Shown here: piece after piece, positions 1 to 12,319 of the stretch
Layout: the number at the start of each line of letters is the position of its first letter
Numbering within the stretch: position 1 is the first letter of the stretch
DNA from: Aralia elata
Taxonomy: Eukaryota > Streptophyta > Magnoliopsida > Apiales > Araliaceae
Assembly: GCA_034770075.1 (NCBI GenBank)
Contig: CM068386.1
Location: 82,251,007-82,315,006, forward strand
Direction: 5' to 3'
DNA length: 64,000 nt
Made by a program: the position numbers and the translations under genes
The notes under the pieces: generated by a model
The model's database searches: none
Told to the model about the DNA's origin: nothing
Seen by the model: the letters and a program-made list of their open reading frames with translations, nothing else

Positions 1-383
1 CTTATTCTCTAATAAGCACCTACATACTTACTTTAGTGTCTCCACACAAATGATTATGAGATCAATCAAACTCTTCCTAAGAGCAAGCAACGTATGCACT
101 AATCTATCTTGATTCACTAATTCCCTTTTTAGTAATCCAACGATTAAGAACGATTTTAGTTTGTAAGCTATCTAACATTTAGATCTCATTAGCATGATCA
201 CCATCATGATTCTAAAAGCATTGCTCAAAACTATGGGTTTATCACATTTAATATAACAACACCATGTAGATAATGTAAAATGCCTTTTAAGAAAATCAAT
301 TTTTTTATTAATAAATGAATAAGATTACAAAGTATATGCTACATCATATCAAATATGATTGGCTTGTGTGCATACTACTTTCA
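1..383 (-). repeat. Copia-1 3' LTR (partial)
   Basis: Collinear with 6977-7359 of the right LTR. It ends in plus-strand sense with ...TACTTTCA, which is TGAAAGTA on the element strand, matching TGCAAGTA in the other copy. A purine-rich stretch (GTGGGAAATTG on minus) lies immediately outside it, as expected for a polypurine tract. Its remaining ~1.4 kb lies left of the window. Confidence 0.88.
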
Positions 384-401
384 ATTTCCCACTTGCACTA
401 A

Positions 402-3400
402 AGCCAATCGCCATGGTATCTAATACCCATCTTCTCTAAGTGACGATCAAACTGCTGTTGTATTAAAACTTTAGCAAATGGATCTGCAATGTTGTCTTGA
501 GAGTCCATTATCTCTATAGTGACTCTTTTTTTTTCTTTCAATGATTCCTCTAATCAAATGAAAGTTGGAATCCAAGATGAGACTTAGGAACTATTCCTAG
601 TTCTGTAATGAACTTTTCATCCAACCAATCAACTTGCAGCTTCATTTACAGCTATATACTTTGTCTTTTTCGATAAACCAACAACTCTTTGCTGTTTGGA
701 ACCTTTCCAATTCACTGTACCACCATTCAAGGTAACGATTCACCCTAAAGTGGATTTATTATCGTCTTGGTCAGTCTGAAAAACTTGAGTCTGTTTAGCC
801 CTCTAGTTTTAATTCAGACCCACCATGAATCATAATCACATCCTCAATACCTGTTAAGTACTTAAAGATGTTTATCACTGTCTTACAGTGATCTTCTCCA
901 GAATATGACTGATCAACATCAGGCCTTGTATATTGATTGCATACATGATAATAACTCATGTGATCTCTCTTTCATTAGAGACAATTTTAGAGAGATACAC
1001 TCCATGGCTCATTATCATGAAACCTCTCTTGGAGTTTGCCATGCTAAACGCATTTAGCATCGAATGATAATACGTTCATTGGGTTAAGCCGAACATCCTT
1101 TTAAATCTATCTATATAGATTTATATCCCCAATTTATAGGATGCTCCTCCCAAGTTATTTATGGAGGAATGTTTAAACAATTTTATCTTTACTGATTATA
1201 ACATTGGTGTGTCATTCCTTATCAGTAATATATTAACATATAATATTAGGAATGTCACAGTGCTCCCACTGACCCTTTTGTACACACTAGGTTCATTCTT
1301 GTTTTTGATAAAATTAAACTCTTTTGATTGTTCATCAAAACGAATGTTCCATCTTTGAGAAGCTTGCTTCAATCCATCAATGGATCGTTGTAGCTTGCAT
1401 ACACGATTTGCTTCAACCTTTGAAACAAATTTCTCTAGCAGTATTATACATACATTCTCCTCAAGTCTTCATTGAGGAAGGACGTCTCCACATCCACTTG
1501 CCAGATTTCGTAATAATAAGCTGCAATCACAAGTAAAATCCCAATGGACTTAAGAATTACCCGGTAATAAGGTTTTATCATAGTCAACTCCTTGACTTGA
1601 TTTGAAACCTTTTAAATAGGTCTGGTCTTATAGGTCTCCACCTTGCCATTTGCCCTAGTCTTTCTCTTTAAAGGCCCATTTACACCCTCTAGGCACTATG
1701 CCTTTCGGTGGAGTAACCAGAGTCTATACTTAGTTCTCATACATGGAGTCCATTTCGGATTTCATGGCTTCTAGCCATTTCTCTGAGTCTTTACTACTCA
1801 TATCCTCACCGTATATAACTGGATCATCATCCTCTATGATGCGTACCTCATCATCATCCTCTATGATGAATCCATACCTTCTAGGTATCTTCAGTACTCT
1901 TCCAGATTTACGATTCGGTTGTGGTACAATAGGTCTATCTACAGGTCCCTCGGTTTGACTTAAAGTGCTTTGTGGTTCTTGAACTCTTTCAAGATCTATT
2001 ACCCTCCCACTAACTCCTTAATGATAAACATCTTTATCCAAGAAGGCAGCGTGTAGGATTATAGTAATAATCCCCTAAACCTTTTTAGGATATCCCATAA
2101 ATCTGCACTTGTCAGATTTTGTCCTAAGCTTATCCTTTTGAAACCTTTTCACATAAGCTAGACAACCCCTTATCTTAACATACTTAAGACTAGAAATCCT
2201 CCCTATCCATAACTTTTATAGAGTCTTGGGGCCGGATTTTGAGGTTACCTTATTTTGTAGATATGCAGCCGTTTTCTAGGGCATAACCCCAGATGGATAC
2301 TGGAATATCGGTAAAAATCATTATGGATTGCACCATGTCCAACAAGGTACGATTTCTCTTTTAAGATACACCAATCAATCATTGCATATCATGAAGCGTC
2401 CATTATGAGAAAATACCATTTTGAGATGATCTAGAAACTCATTGTACAAGTATTCCTTCTTCGATCTGTTCAAAGAATTTTAATAATTTGTTAATTTGTT
2501 TCACTTCTGAATTCTTTGAACCTTTCAAATGATTCAGACTTGTATTTCATCAAATACACATATTCAACTCTTTGAATGATCATCTCCTTTTCTTTTACTA
2601 GTTTGTTCAATTTGCAAAATTATTTTTTGTGTAAGTCAAGTTTACAAAGTCCATCAAGTGATCTTCCAGTTTCAAACAAAACATTATCATTATAAATAGA
2701 ACAACAATTGTTCTTAAATATAATACCAGAACCTTCCTTGTCCAATAATGGAAGTAATAATGTTTCTTAAGAGAACTGGAACATAATAACAACTTATTAA
2801 CTTAACAGACTTGCCCGTAGGCAACACTAAACTATACGTTTCTACGGCTAATGTAGCAACCATTACTCCATTCTCCGCACGTAAGATTACTTACTCTTTG
2901 TTTAGCTTTCTACTTCTTCTTAGTCTCTGTATTGGATTGCATACGTGAGAATTATAACCGGTAACAATACCCAAGTAGAAACCTGACTTACAGAAAAGAT
3001 TTATTTCAATGATGAACAAACCTATATCTGAAACCGAAGCTTCACTAAGCTTCTTCTGGTTAGCCTCTGCAAGATGCTCCTTACAGTTTCCTTTCCAGTG
3101 TCCAGGCATATTGTAGTGGAAGCAAACTCCTTTGCTATCTGCATCAGTTTTGTTCTTAGTGTCCTTAGTTATTGCCTTTCTTTATACCTTCTTTGAATTG
3201 TTCTTCTTTTAAGAAGATCCTTTGGCCCTCTTCCGCTTCATGGAAGAATCATCTACCAGTAAGACTTGGTCTTTATTGGTTGGATAGTGACCCTTTACAG
3301 TTTTCAACGTGTTTAAGCAACTCAGGCAGGCTGACATATAGCTTGTTCACGTGGAAATTCACAAAAAATTGTGAGAAAGAGTATATGGAAGTGATTGCAA

Positions 3401-3870
3401 GATTAAATCTTGGATCAATTCTCCATCCATGACAAAACTTTGTTGTCCTAATTGTTCAATCAAATTGATCATTTTTAGGACATTTGTCTATACTGTAGTG
3501 CCATCGGCCATTCTAGATCGGAAGAGCTCCTTAGATATCTGATATCTAATAGTCCTACTTTCCTCACCATTCAACCCCTTGAGGTGCAGGAATATAGTAG
3601 GAGTATCCATAGTTTTGTGCTGATGCTGAAGCTCGTTACTCATGGATGCGAGCATGATGCATTGAGCCACGGTATACATCATCTTGCCACTTTTTAAAAG
3701 TAGCAATCTCTTCCTCATAGGCATTGTCTGCAACCATTGCAGGGATAGACATATTTTGGACATAAAATAGATTTTCAGCCTTGAGAACTATTTTTAAATT
3801 GTTTAACCAGTCCTTTTAATTTGTTCCGGTTAATTAGCATCTAATATGCTCCGCAGTGATAGTAAATTAG
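402..3870 (-). pseudogene. Copia-1 gag-pol, degenerate
   Basis: Recognisable pieces run in copia order from right to left. Gag is near 3488-3763, with a stretch like MASMSNELQ...SRTIRYQISKELF. A zinc knuckle near 3090 reads CFHYNMPGHWKGNC, in which the second cysteine has become tyrosine. The protease site near 2965 reads VTGYNSHVC where the family has DTGxxSH, so the catalytic aspartate is gone. Integrase fragments near 2300-2400 include RRNRTLLDMVQS and WGYALETAAYLQN. RT near 1550-1800 includes GCKWAFK. RNase H near 402-780 ends with DNIADPFAK and HLEKMGIRYHGDWL. Many stops and frameshifts separate these pieces. It is a dead copy of a polyprotein that would package and integrate the element RNA. 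Confidence 0.85.
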
Positions 3871-5527
3871 ACATTGTAAAATTCTGTAAATGAATTAGAC
3901 AACATTTTAGCATACATTCATTTTATTAATCATCAAAATAAATTAGGTCTTTATTTAAATTGGTATCTCCCACTATTTTTATCAAACTATATTACCCTCA
4001 ATATATAGTTAGGCAAATCTAATTAAAGATTTTCTAGTGAGAATAAGGATCCCATTTCAAATGTATATAGCCTTGTGTGACACAACAAACTATATATAAA
4101 TAAATAAGTAGACAACTATTGTCAATTACATCACTATATAACTCCTTGTATTTTGCCTCTTAGATTATTTTGATCAAGTGTGACATATCCGAATCAAAAT
4201 TATCCAAGTTAAGTCCAACCTAGCACTTCCATATATGTGAAGAGAAAAATACCGCCCTTGTGTGTGCACAACAAAGCAGTAATGTTCAATTCCTTAATAA
4301 GCATCAAATGTGATAAAACATCTTAAATATTTAATACTCGCCTTGTGTGTGCACAACAAATTCATATTAAATATTTAATACTCTATCGCTTTGCCATGCT
4401 ACAAGGCGACGTTCGATATTCCAAATATCTTTGAACGCTTAGGACTTAATATGATTTCTTTGAGGGGTTTGTTATTATTTGTCTCATCTTGTTTAGCGCA
4501 TGCACACATATATATACAAAATACGCGTCATATTATTTAACATGCGAAGCATGTTGGATAATACATAATATATATATAGTAATCTTGCACATATAGAATA
4601 CTATATTCTACCCGGATTGATTATGGACTTTTATTCTAGTTTGGTTCACTAGAGCCACCAAGTGAACCAAAAGGTCAAACCTAGGGTGCAAGAATTAAAT
4701 TTAAATATAACTATTACATTTAAATCCCGGGCTCCATTACAAACGGGTCTTCAAGCGCTCCTTGCTCCTTTGTCTCCAATTCTTCAAAATAATTCTAACT
4801 AATCCTATTACATAAACTATTTACAATAGATAGAAACCTTGATCAGCAGTCAAGGGGAAGTACATAGGAGGAAGACAAAATTTACATCAAGAAAAACTAG
4901 AGAAGACGAGGTACGTAGACCCCATTTATAAAAACTCATACATTCAAGCATACTCTAAAATAAATCCAATCACACATTGGTCAATAGTCCATAATTAATC
5001 CCTATTTATTATCATACATATCTCCATATGCATTAATAAATAACATTCATCTCATGAATAATAAAACCATTCCATATATGCATTGATATCAATTACTGAG
5101 CAAAAGTTTTGCTAATATTTAGTTTTTGGAACAAAATAAACTCTTTTGTTTTAATCAAAAAACCAAATCCAAATTAAACTCCTTTAATTTTAGCAATCTA
5201 AAATCATATTTTAGATAAAATAAACATCTTTATTTGAAACTTTTATCAATTAAATAAACCATTTATGTTAATTGAGAAAAACAAAAAAAAATTCAAACTC
5301 TGCATACCGGCGCGGCCGCGCTCCAAATTGAACTAGGAGCGGCGCGGCCGCGCTGCACCCCCAGAAACGTTTTCTAGGTTAGGGCGCAGCCGCGCTCCAG
5401 AATGAACTGGAAGCGGCGCGGCCGCGCTGCGATACAGATTCAGGAAATTTTTTTGCCAAAAATCCGATCGTATCGCATATCAATTCATACATGGAATCAT
5501 CAAAATCAAAAATTAAGACAACGATTA
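3871..5527 (-). other. Copia-1 5' leader, non-coding
   Basis: This stretch lies between the primer binding site and the first recognisable gag sequence. It is AT-rich apart from a GC-rich palindrome cluster at 5310-5428. I see no coding sequence in it. Plant copia elements of this kind often have a long untranslated leader. Confidence 0.6.
5310..5428. repeat. GC-rich palindrome cluster in the copia-1 leader
   Basis: The motif GCGCGGCCGCGCT or a one-base variant occurs four times, at 5310-5322, 5342-5354, 5384-5396 (GCGCAGCCGCGCT) and 5416-5428. The copies are paired: each pair brackets about 20 bases resembling CCAAATTGAACTAGGA, so two stem-forming units sit in tandem. The flanks are strongly AT-rich, which makes the block stand out. 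Confidence 0.85.
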
Positions 5528-5540
5528 GGCTCTGATACCA
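5528..5540 (-). other. Copia-1 primer binding site
   Basis: The minus strand reads TGGTATCAGAGCC, the classical complement to the 3' end of plant initiator methionine tRNA. It lies one base inside the 5' LTR. It fixes the element's strand and the LTR boundary. Confidence 0.92.
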
Positions 5541-5541
5541 C

Positions 5542-7359
5542 TGTTAGGTTTATATATAACACAAGCATGCAATCTCATTACATAAATAGGGCGGAAGCGT
5601 GATAAAACGGATTTTAAAATTTTTCATACAAACCGTCACCATGATCTTTCCTTGTGTTCAATTATCAATTAACGAAAGAGATAGAGATAGAGAATTATAC
5701 CCTCGTGAATAAAAGCTTCCTCGGGTACAAGTTCACCTCCAATTCCTTCGCGTTCTCCTTGAATTTCACCGATTAAATTCCTTCATTTGATCAACGTTAG
5801 CCACCCAAGTGTTTGGCCTTTAAAGGTGATCCACCAAGGAATAATATTTATTCAAGAAGATGGGTGTTGGTAAAACCCTAGTTTCTATCTCTATAGAAAT
5901 TGCAAGTACTTTCCACAATCTAATGCAAGAATGTGTAACCCTAATCTATGATAAGACTTCTCTTATTTATAGATGTAGGAAAACCCTCCCCTAAACTATT
6001 TAGGATTAGGGTTTCTATTCTAATTAAACTCCTTTAATTAATTATCCTCCTAATGCAATTAGAAATTAATGAGAGAGTACTTTTATTAATTAATTCCCAA
6101 TCTATATTAGGAATTAAATAATAGTAATAGTAATAATAATAATAAGACTCCTCTTATTAATTTATATTTAATATTTCCAAAATATTAAATAATAAATATT
6201 AAGCTATTTAATTTATTCTATCTTCATAGATTAAATTAAATACACTTAACTTATTATTACAATTATGCCATTTACCTCTTAAATAAATATTTTTCTTTTG
6301 CGGTGTGACCCTTTAGGTTCTCCATATTAAACCGGTTGTGAATAAATCAATTAGAATAATTCTAATCTTATTTAAATAAATAAATTAAACTATTTAATTC
6401 ATTTAAATAAATAACATTTATTCTATAATAAGGGTAAGCCCCTTAGCGATCAACGACTTTCCAGATAATATAGATTTCAACATTAATCACAAAAGAACCT
6501 TTTAGTGAATAGTTACGGTACAATTCAATCCTTCTACCATACAATGTCCCAATTAAATATAAGACATGGAATTACTGTCAAGTCTTATTTTATTTAATTA
6601 TATGTATTTTGATTTCCAAATGCACAACTCTAATTAATACAAATTAGAAACTCCTTTCTAAATTCATTCTGCCTTGGCCAAGGACTACTGAGTTGTCATT
6701 TATCGAATCACATAGGACATTCATATCTTTTACTAGACGTGGCAGATTCTTTGTTGATCATTCACCTATCTCCATGTATAACTTATTATACCCAATCATA
6801 CCCTTTGTTATACCCTAAAGGTCTTAAGGGACATGTCAAAGTATAACTCATCATACGCAAGATACTATGATGATCTCAAGTCCAAGGATCACTTGTACTA
6901 CTATCACTAGAGGAATTCCTGTTGACAGGCGAGTAAAACTCCATTAGGTATTCCTTAACGAGCCACGTTCAGTGAACTTATTCTCTAATAAGCACATACA
7001 TACTTGCTTTAGTGTCTCCACACAAATGATTATGAGATCAATCATCTTCTTCCTAAGAGCAAGCAACGTATGTACTAATCTATCCGGATTCACTAATCCC
7101 CTTTTTAGTAATCCAACGATTAAGAACGATTTTAGTTTGTGAGCTAGCTAGAATTTAGATCTCATTAGCATGATCACCATCATGATTCTAAAAGCATTGC
7201 TCAAAACTATGGGTTTATCACATTTAATATAACAGCACCATGTAGATAATGTAAAATGCCTTTTAAGAAAATCAATTCTTTTATTAATAAATGAATAAGA
7301 TTACAAAGTATATGCTACATCATATCAAATATGATTGGTTTGTGTCCATACTACTTGCA
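5542..7359 (-). repeat. Copia-1 5' LTR (complete, 1818 bp)
   Basis: On the element strand it starts TGCAAGTAG and ends CCTAACA just before the primer binding site. Its last 383 bases match the partial LTR at 1-383. Poly-A/T-rich U3-like sequence and several T/A runs lie around 6000-6400. The base string immediately to the right (7360-7364, GATGG) would be one copy of the target duplication. Confidence 0.9.
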
Positions 7360-9514
7360 GATGGTATGTCAGCAGGAATATTTTGGGCAGTTATTTGAAG
7401 TGTGGGAGAGGAAGCAGTTTGATTGTCGTTGGTAGGGTCAGCACACTCTACGATCGTAGAGTTGATCGTAGACTGGGTTGACTCTACGTTTTGGGTTTGG
7501 TGAGTGAGCTAAGCATCAGTCATAGAGTTTAGAGACTCTACGACTGGAGATGGTTGGGTATCTGGTTCATCAGAGACAGAGTTTTGAGACCCTGTAACTA
7601 GAAGTGGACACCTTGGGTCAAAGGTGACCTCATTCCATCTTGGTATTTCATCAAAATGATAGTAATATGGCAATAAAGAGTGATTCAACTTAAATAATGA
7701 GGGAATGAAGTATACCTTTTGCTCGTTAACCTGAAATGGATAGTTGGTCAACAACTTTTAAGCAAAGGTGCCAATGTTGGGAAATTCTTGGGCAAGCACT
7801 GAAATAGCTGGATAGGTCGTGAAGGCCCAGAACATGTGATCCCAAGAATTGAGTATTAGTACTTGATGGAATGGTATTCTTGGTAAGTAGGCAAATAGGC
7901 AGTTATAGGTGAAATGCCTCTCTCCATTTCTGCTTTCAGCGATGATTTCTAGGCTTTCATCATCGTCTTCATCATTTGATCCATCAATGATCTTCACAGC
8001 CTCGTCCTGTTCAGCCATTGTTTCTTCCTTTTCTTCTTCCCTTTTATCACTGATCTCCACATTCTCTTCATCTTTCTTAGCATGAGCATCAGTCTCTTCA
8101 AGAATTGATGGAGCTTCATAGTGATCTTCAGATTGCTCCCCCTCAATCTGAGCAGTGATAGGTTCAAGAACATCAGGTGTCTCCCCCTCAACATGAGCAC
8201 CTCTCTGTTCATCAGCTTCTTATTGCTCCCCCTCAGTTGGAGCGATAGTTTGATTTGCCATTATGATTTCTTCTTCTTTGATTCTTAGCATTGCTTCATT
8301 AAGCTCTTTTTGAGCTAAGGTCATCAACTTCTTCTTTGTTTTCTTTGGCTCGGGTTCAGCAACAATGGCCATAGAGACAGGCTGACCAGCATCTTCAGCA
8401 GCTTCTTCTGTTCTTGATTCTACGATCGTAGAGTGAGGATTCTCAGCGATCGTAAGGAGGCTTAGCTTAGAGCTCGTTTTCCCTTCTTATGATATATCTT
8501 TAAACTTGATGGTGTTTCTCCAGAAGCTTCTTCCATTTGTTTTCTCTTCTTCTTCTCTACTTCAGAAGATAGAGAAGGCCTTGATTGAGCAGCAGAAGGC
8601 GTAGGTCCTTCATTTGATGACCCTTGAACCTCTTCAGTCTGAGATACCACCTTCTTTTTCCCTTTGTTCTTCCTGGTTAGAGCCGGCACCTCCTGATCTA
8701 CCTTATCAGTTTCTTCTGTGACCACAGACACATGTTTCATGGAGGGCTTTTTGACTTCACTCTGAGTCTTCTCATTATCTTCCGTCTGAGCTAATTTTAA
8801 ATTTCCAACTGGATTTCTTTTCTAGTTTACAAATAACTTTTGAGTGATCCTTTTGTGGAAATTTATAGCTTCTCCCTCATCATCCCCAATTCGATCTCCC
8901 AGTGCTTTTTGAAGAATAATGCTTATGAACCTGCCATAAAACATTTTCCTTGCCCCTTTGATCTTTCCATCATTTGATACCCAGTTTCCAATCCAATCTA
9001 AGAGAAGGGCACCATAGTTCAGTTGGATCTTTTTCACAATTGCAGTCATGATTCGAAGCTGAATGTCATTGGCAGAATCATGAGCTGAATCTTTACACAT
9101 AATGCATTTACCAACAACGTCAGCAAGAAATTCATACTTCTGAGGAAATTCCTTTTTCTTTAATCCTCTCAGCCTTGGGTTGTTTTCGTGGTGCATTCGC
9201 TTCAGCCCTTCTTCGGTGTTGATGAATTGGAGAGTGGTAAGCTCGTCAGTGTTGAATCCTAGGGCTATGTTGATTTCTGAAGCACTTAGATGTAGTGACA
9301 CCCCTTTGACCTTTGTGGACAGGATTCCATCCCCAAAAATCCCATTTGAGTAGAATTCCCTCACCAATTCTGGATATACTCGAGTGTCAGTGCCGAGGGC
9401 TTCGTAGAGTCCTGATCACTATAGCAGAGAGATGATTCTCTTGTACCTTGTCTCAGCTGTGGAAAAATCTTCAAAATCAAGAGAATTGCCTGATATGACT
9501 GGAGAGAATGCCAT
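7360..9514 (-). pseudogene. Copia-2 third ORF (plant transposon-protein-like, env-position), decayed and interrupted
   Basis: On minus it starts with MAFSPVISGNSLDFEDF at 9514 and meets two adjacent stops near 9418. It then stays open over 9367-8822, with a block containing VREFYSNGIFGDG and VKGVSLHLSASEINIALGF. This spacing of an 'FY' motif and a 'V+G..+.LS...IN..LG' motif recalls the putative plant transposon protein domain (Pfam Transposase_32-like). I infer this from memory of the pattern. A lysine-rich, low-complexity tail (KNKGKKKVVSQ, KKKRKQ) follows at 8740-8462 and acidic Glu/Asp-rich pieces at 8212-7758. Codons for the dispersed TCTACGATCGTAGA palindrome lie inside it. Copia-1 is inserted in its 3' part at 7359. 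Function unknown; its position corresponds to the env-like or additional ORF of Sireviruses. Confidence 0.62.
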
Positions 9515-9944
9515 TATTTCATTTTGCTGCACAAGGACGAGATTTGCTCAAGGTTTGATTGAGGCAAAGAACTAGGGTTTCAACGAGGAGGAAGAGGGAA
9601 AGTTTTCAGATGAAATGAACAATTTGAAATAGGTTAGCGAAAAGCTTCCCTCTTGTTTTGTTGAGTGGGCTACGTGTCTGGACCACGTATTAGGCCGACG
9701 GAAAAGACTGTTTTGCCCTTAGCTCCTTCTAAGCTCTACGTTTCATTTTTGAGTCTTTTCTACTCTAAGATTTCCATCTTTCTCGACGATCGTAGAGTAA
9801 GTCTCGGCAGCTTGACTTCCTTTGAGCTCTACGTTTTTCTAATTTTCACTCGACGATTTCTGATGTCACTCTACGAACTTTCTTTCTGCAGAGTTAGTAG
9901 ATTTCAAAGCATAATATTATGGATATAGATTTAGCATCCCTAGT

Positions 9945-12319
9945 TCACTTATCAGCATGTTGAATCTAGATTCATCTAGGGGTTTTGTAAATACATCAGC
10001 AAGCTGATTTTTAGTAGGAGTATAGTGTAATGATATATTTCCACTTTACACATGATCTCTACTGAAATGATATCTTATATCTATGTGCTTGGTTCTTGAA
10101 TGCATGACAGGATTATGAGTTATAGCAATTGCACTAGTATTATCACAATAAACAGGGATAAATTTAAACTCAAAACCATAGTCAGCTAACTGATTTTTCA
10201 TCTATAGGATTTGAGCACAACAATTGCCTGCAACAATATATTCAGCTTCTGCTGTAGATGTTGAAACTGAGTTTTGTTTTTTCCTAAACCAGGAGACAAG
10301 TCTATTTCCAAGAAACTGACATGTACCACTTGTGCTTTTCCTGTCTATCTTACATCCTGCATAGTCAACATCTGAATATCCCATTAACTTAAAGGGTGAC
10401 TCCATGGGATACCACAGTCCCAAATTTGGAGTACCTTTAAGATACCTGAAAATTCTTTTTACAGCTAATAAATGAGATTCCTTAGGATTAGCTTGAAATC
10501 TAGCACAAATACAAGTGGCAAACATGATATCAGGTCTACTAGCAGTTAGGTATAGGAGAGATCCAATCATACCTCTTATTGAATAATATCAATACTTTTA
10601 CCTTTCTCATCTTTGTCAAGCTTGGTTGCAGGTGCCATGGGAGTTGCAGGTGCCATGGGAGTTTTCATGATGGAGGCTGACTCCATGCCATACTTCTTTA
10701 ATAGGTCTTTAATGTATTTGGCTTGGTTGATGAATATACCTTCATCAGTTTGTTTCACTTGAAGTTCAAGGAAGAAGTTCAGTTCTCCCATCATGCTCAT
10801 TTCGAACTTGTTCTACATTAACTTGACAAACCTCTCACACAATTTTCATCAGTAGAACCAAATATAATATCATCCACATAGATTTGAACTAGAAGTGATT
10901 TATCCTTATGTTTCCTTAGGAATAAAGTGGTATCTACTCTACCTCTAGTGAATCATTTTTCAGTGAGAAAGTTAGTGAGTGTTTCACACCATGCTCTAGG
11001 TGCTTGTTTTAATCCATATAATGTTTTATCTAATCTATAAACATAATCAGGAAGAGTTGGATTGACAAAACCTGGAGGTTGTTCCACATAGACTTCTTCT
11101 TGAAGTTCTCCATTGAGGAAAGCACTATTGACATCTATTTGGAAGACTTTAAATTTCATGTGGGCTGCATGGGCAAGAAAGATTCTGATTGCTTCCAATC
11201 TTGCAACTGGAGCAAATGTTTCATCATAGTCAATCCCTTCTTCTTGTGAGTAACCCTTAGCAACCAGTCTTGCTTTGTTCGTTGTGATGACACCATCTTC
11301 ATCCATCTTGTTTCTGAAAGCCCACTTGGTGTTAATGACTGGATGTTGTTTTGGCCTTTCAACTAGTCTCCAGACTTTGCTTCTTTCAAAATGGTTGAGC
11401 TCCTCTTGCATGGTTTCTATCCAGCTTGAATATCCTAAAGCTTCTTCTACCTTCTTGGGCTCTATTTGAGAGAGAAAACTTAGGTAGATGCATTCATTTT
11501 GAGTTGTTGATCTTGTCCTAACTCTTGCATTAGGATCTCCAATTATCAGATCTTCAGTGTGATCCTTTGTCCATTCTCTCCTTCTTGGAACATCAGTTCT
11601 GGTGCCTTCTTGTCTGAGTTCTTCCATGTTAATTTCTGGTTCAGGTCGTAGAGTCTCATCGCCTGGCATAGTGAACTCTACGTTTGCTTCTCCTTGCTCT
11701 GTGCTTTCTACTTCTGGCTTGACGATCGTAGAGCCTAACTCTACGATCTTGGACTCAGTAATCGGAGAGTCTTTCTCTGCTGGATCATTGAGTGAAGAAG
11801 TTTTCTTCTTTGATTTTGACTCATCGAATGTGATATGAATAGAGATTTCAACACTTAATGATTCCTTGTTGAACACTCTATAGGCCTTGCTGTCCATAGC
11901 ATAACCGAGGAAGATTCCTTCATCTAACTTGGGTTGGAATTTGGTCAGATACTTCTTGCCATTGTTGAGGATGTAACATAGACAAACAAAGGCACGAAAG
12001 TAACTGATGTTTGGCTTCCTTCCTTTCCATAATTCGTAGGGAGTCTTCTTGAGGAGGGAGTGAATGAGAGACCGGTTCTGAGTGTAGCATGCAGTGCTGA
12101 CAGCTTTTGCCCAAAAATACTCAGGGAGATGAGCAGCTGCCAGTAGTGTTCTCCCTACTTCAATCAATGTCCTATTCTTCCTTTCAGCTACTCTATTTTG
12201 TTGTGGAGTTCTTGGGGCTGAGAAGTTGTGATTGATGCCATTTTCTTCACAGTAAAGTTCTACCTCAGTGAAATTAAATTCTCTTCCATGATCACTCCTG
12301 ATAGCCTTGATCTTCTCCT
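9945..12319 (-). pseudogene. Copia-2 pol: integrase C-terminal part, reverse transcriptase, RNase H
   Basis: Reading minus from 12319, the integrase core continues with IRSDHG (second catalytic Asp), HNFSAPRTPQQN and ERKNRTLIE (catalytic Glu region). A variable linker rich in Ser, Glu and Lys follows. RT begins near 11450 (WIETMQEELNHFE) and runs through KARLVAKGYSQEEGIDYDETFAPVAR (given here in part) to LYGLKQAPRAW. A stop at 10953-10955 precedes the active-site motif QIYVDDIIF near 10880, and a frameshift lies near 10815. RT and RNase H continue at 10800-10202 with SRPDIMFA, RYLKGT, SDVDYAGC, KSTSG and STAEAEY, and end near 9945 with a TKPL-like motif. A 15-bp in-frame repeat encodes PMAPAT twice near 10625-10660. 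Reverse transcription and integration would be its roles; this copy is broken. Confidence 0.88.

Larger units (their letters stand above)
1..7359 (-). mobile_element. Copia-1: Ty1/copia retrotransposon, minus strand, left LTR truncated by window edge
   Basis: Two direct LTR copies flank decayed gag-protease-integrase-RT-RNase H coding sequence read on the minus strand, with a tRNA-iMet type primer binding site next to the right (5') LTR. The integrase-before-RT order identifies Ty1/copia. By hand, positions 1-380 align to 6977-7356 without gaps and with about 16 mismatches (near 4%), so the insertion is fairly young although the coding region is already broken. Its right end at 7359 interrupts the third ORF of copia-2, so copia-1 is nested inside copia-2. 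The duplicated target base string cannot be tested because the left end is outside the window. Confidence 0.9.
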
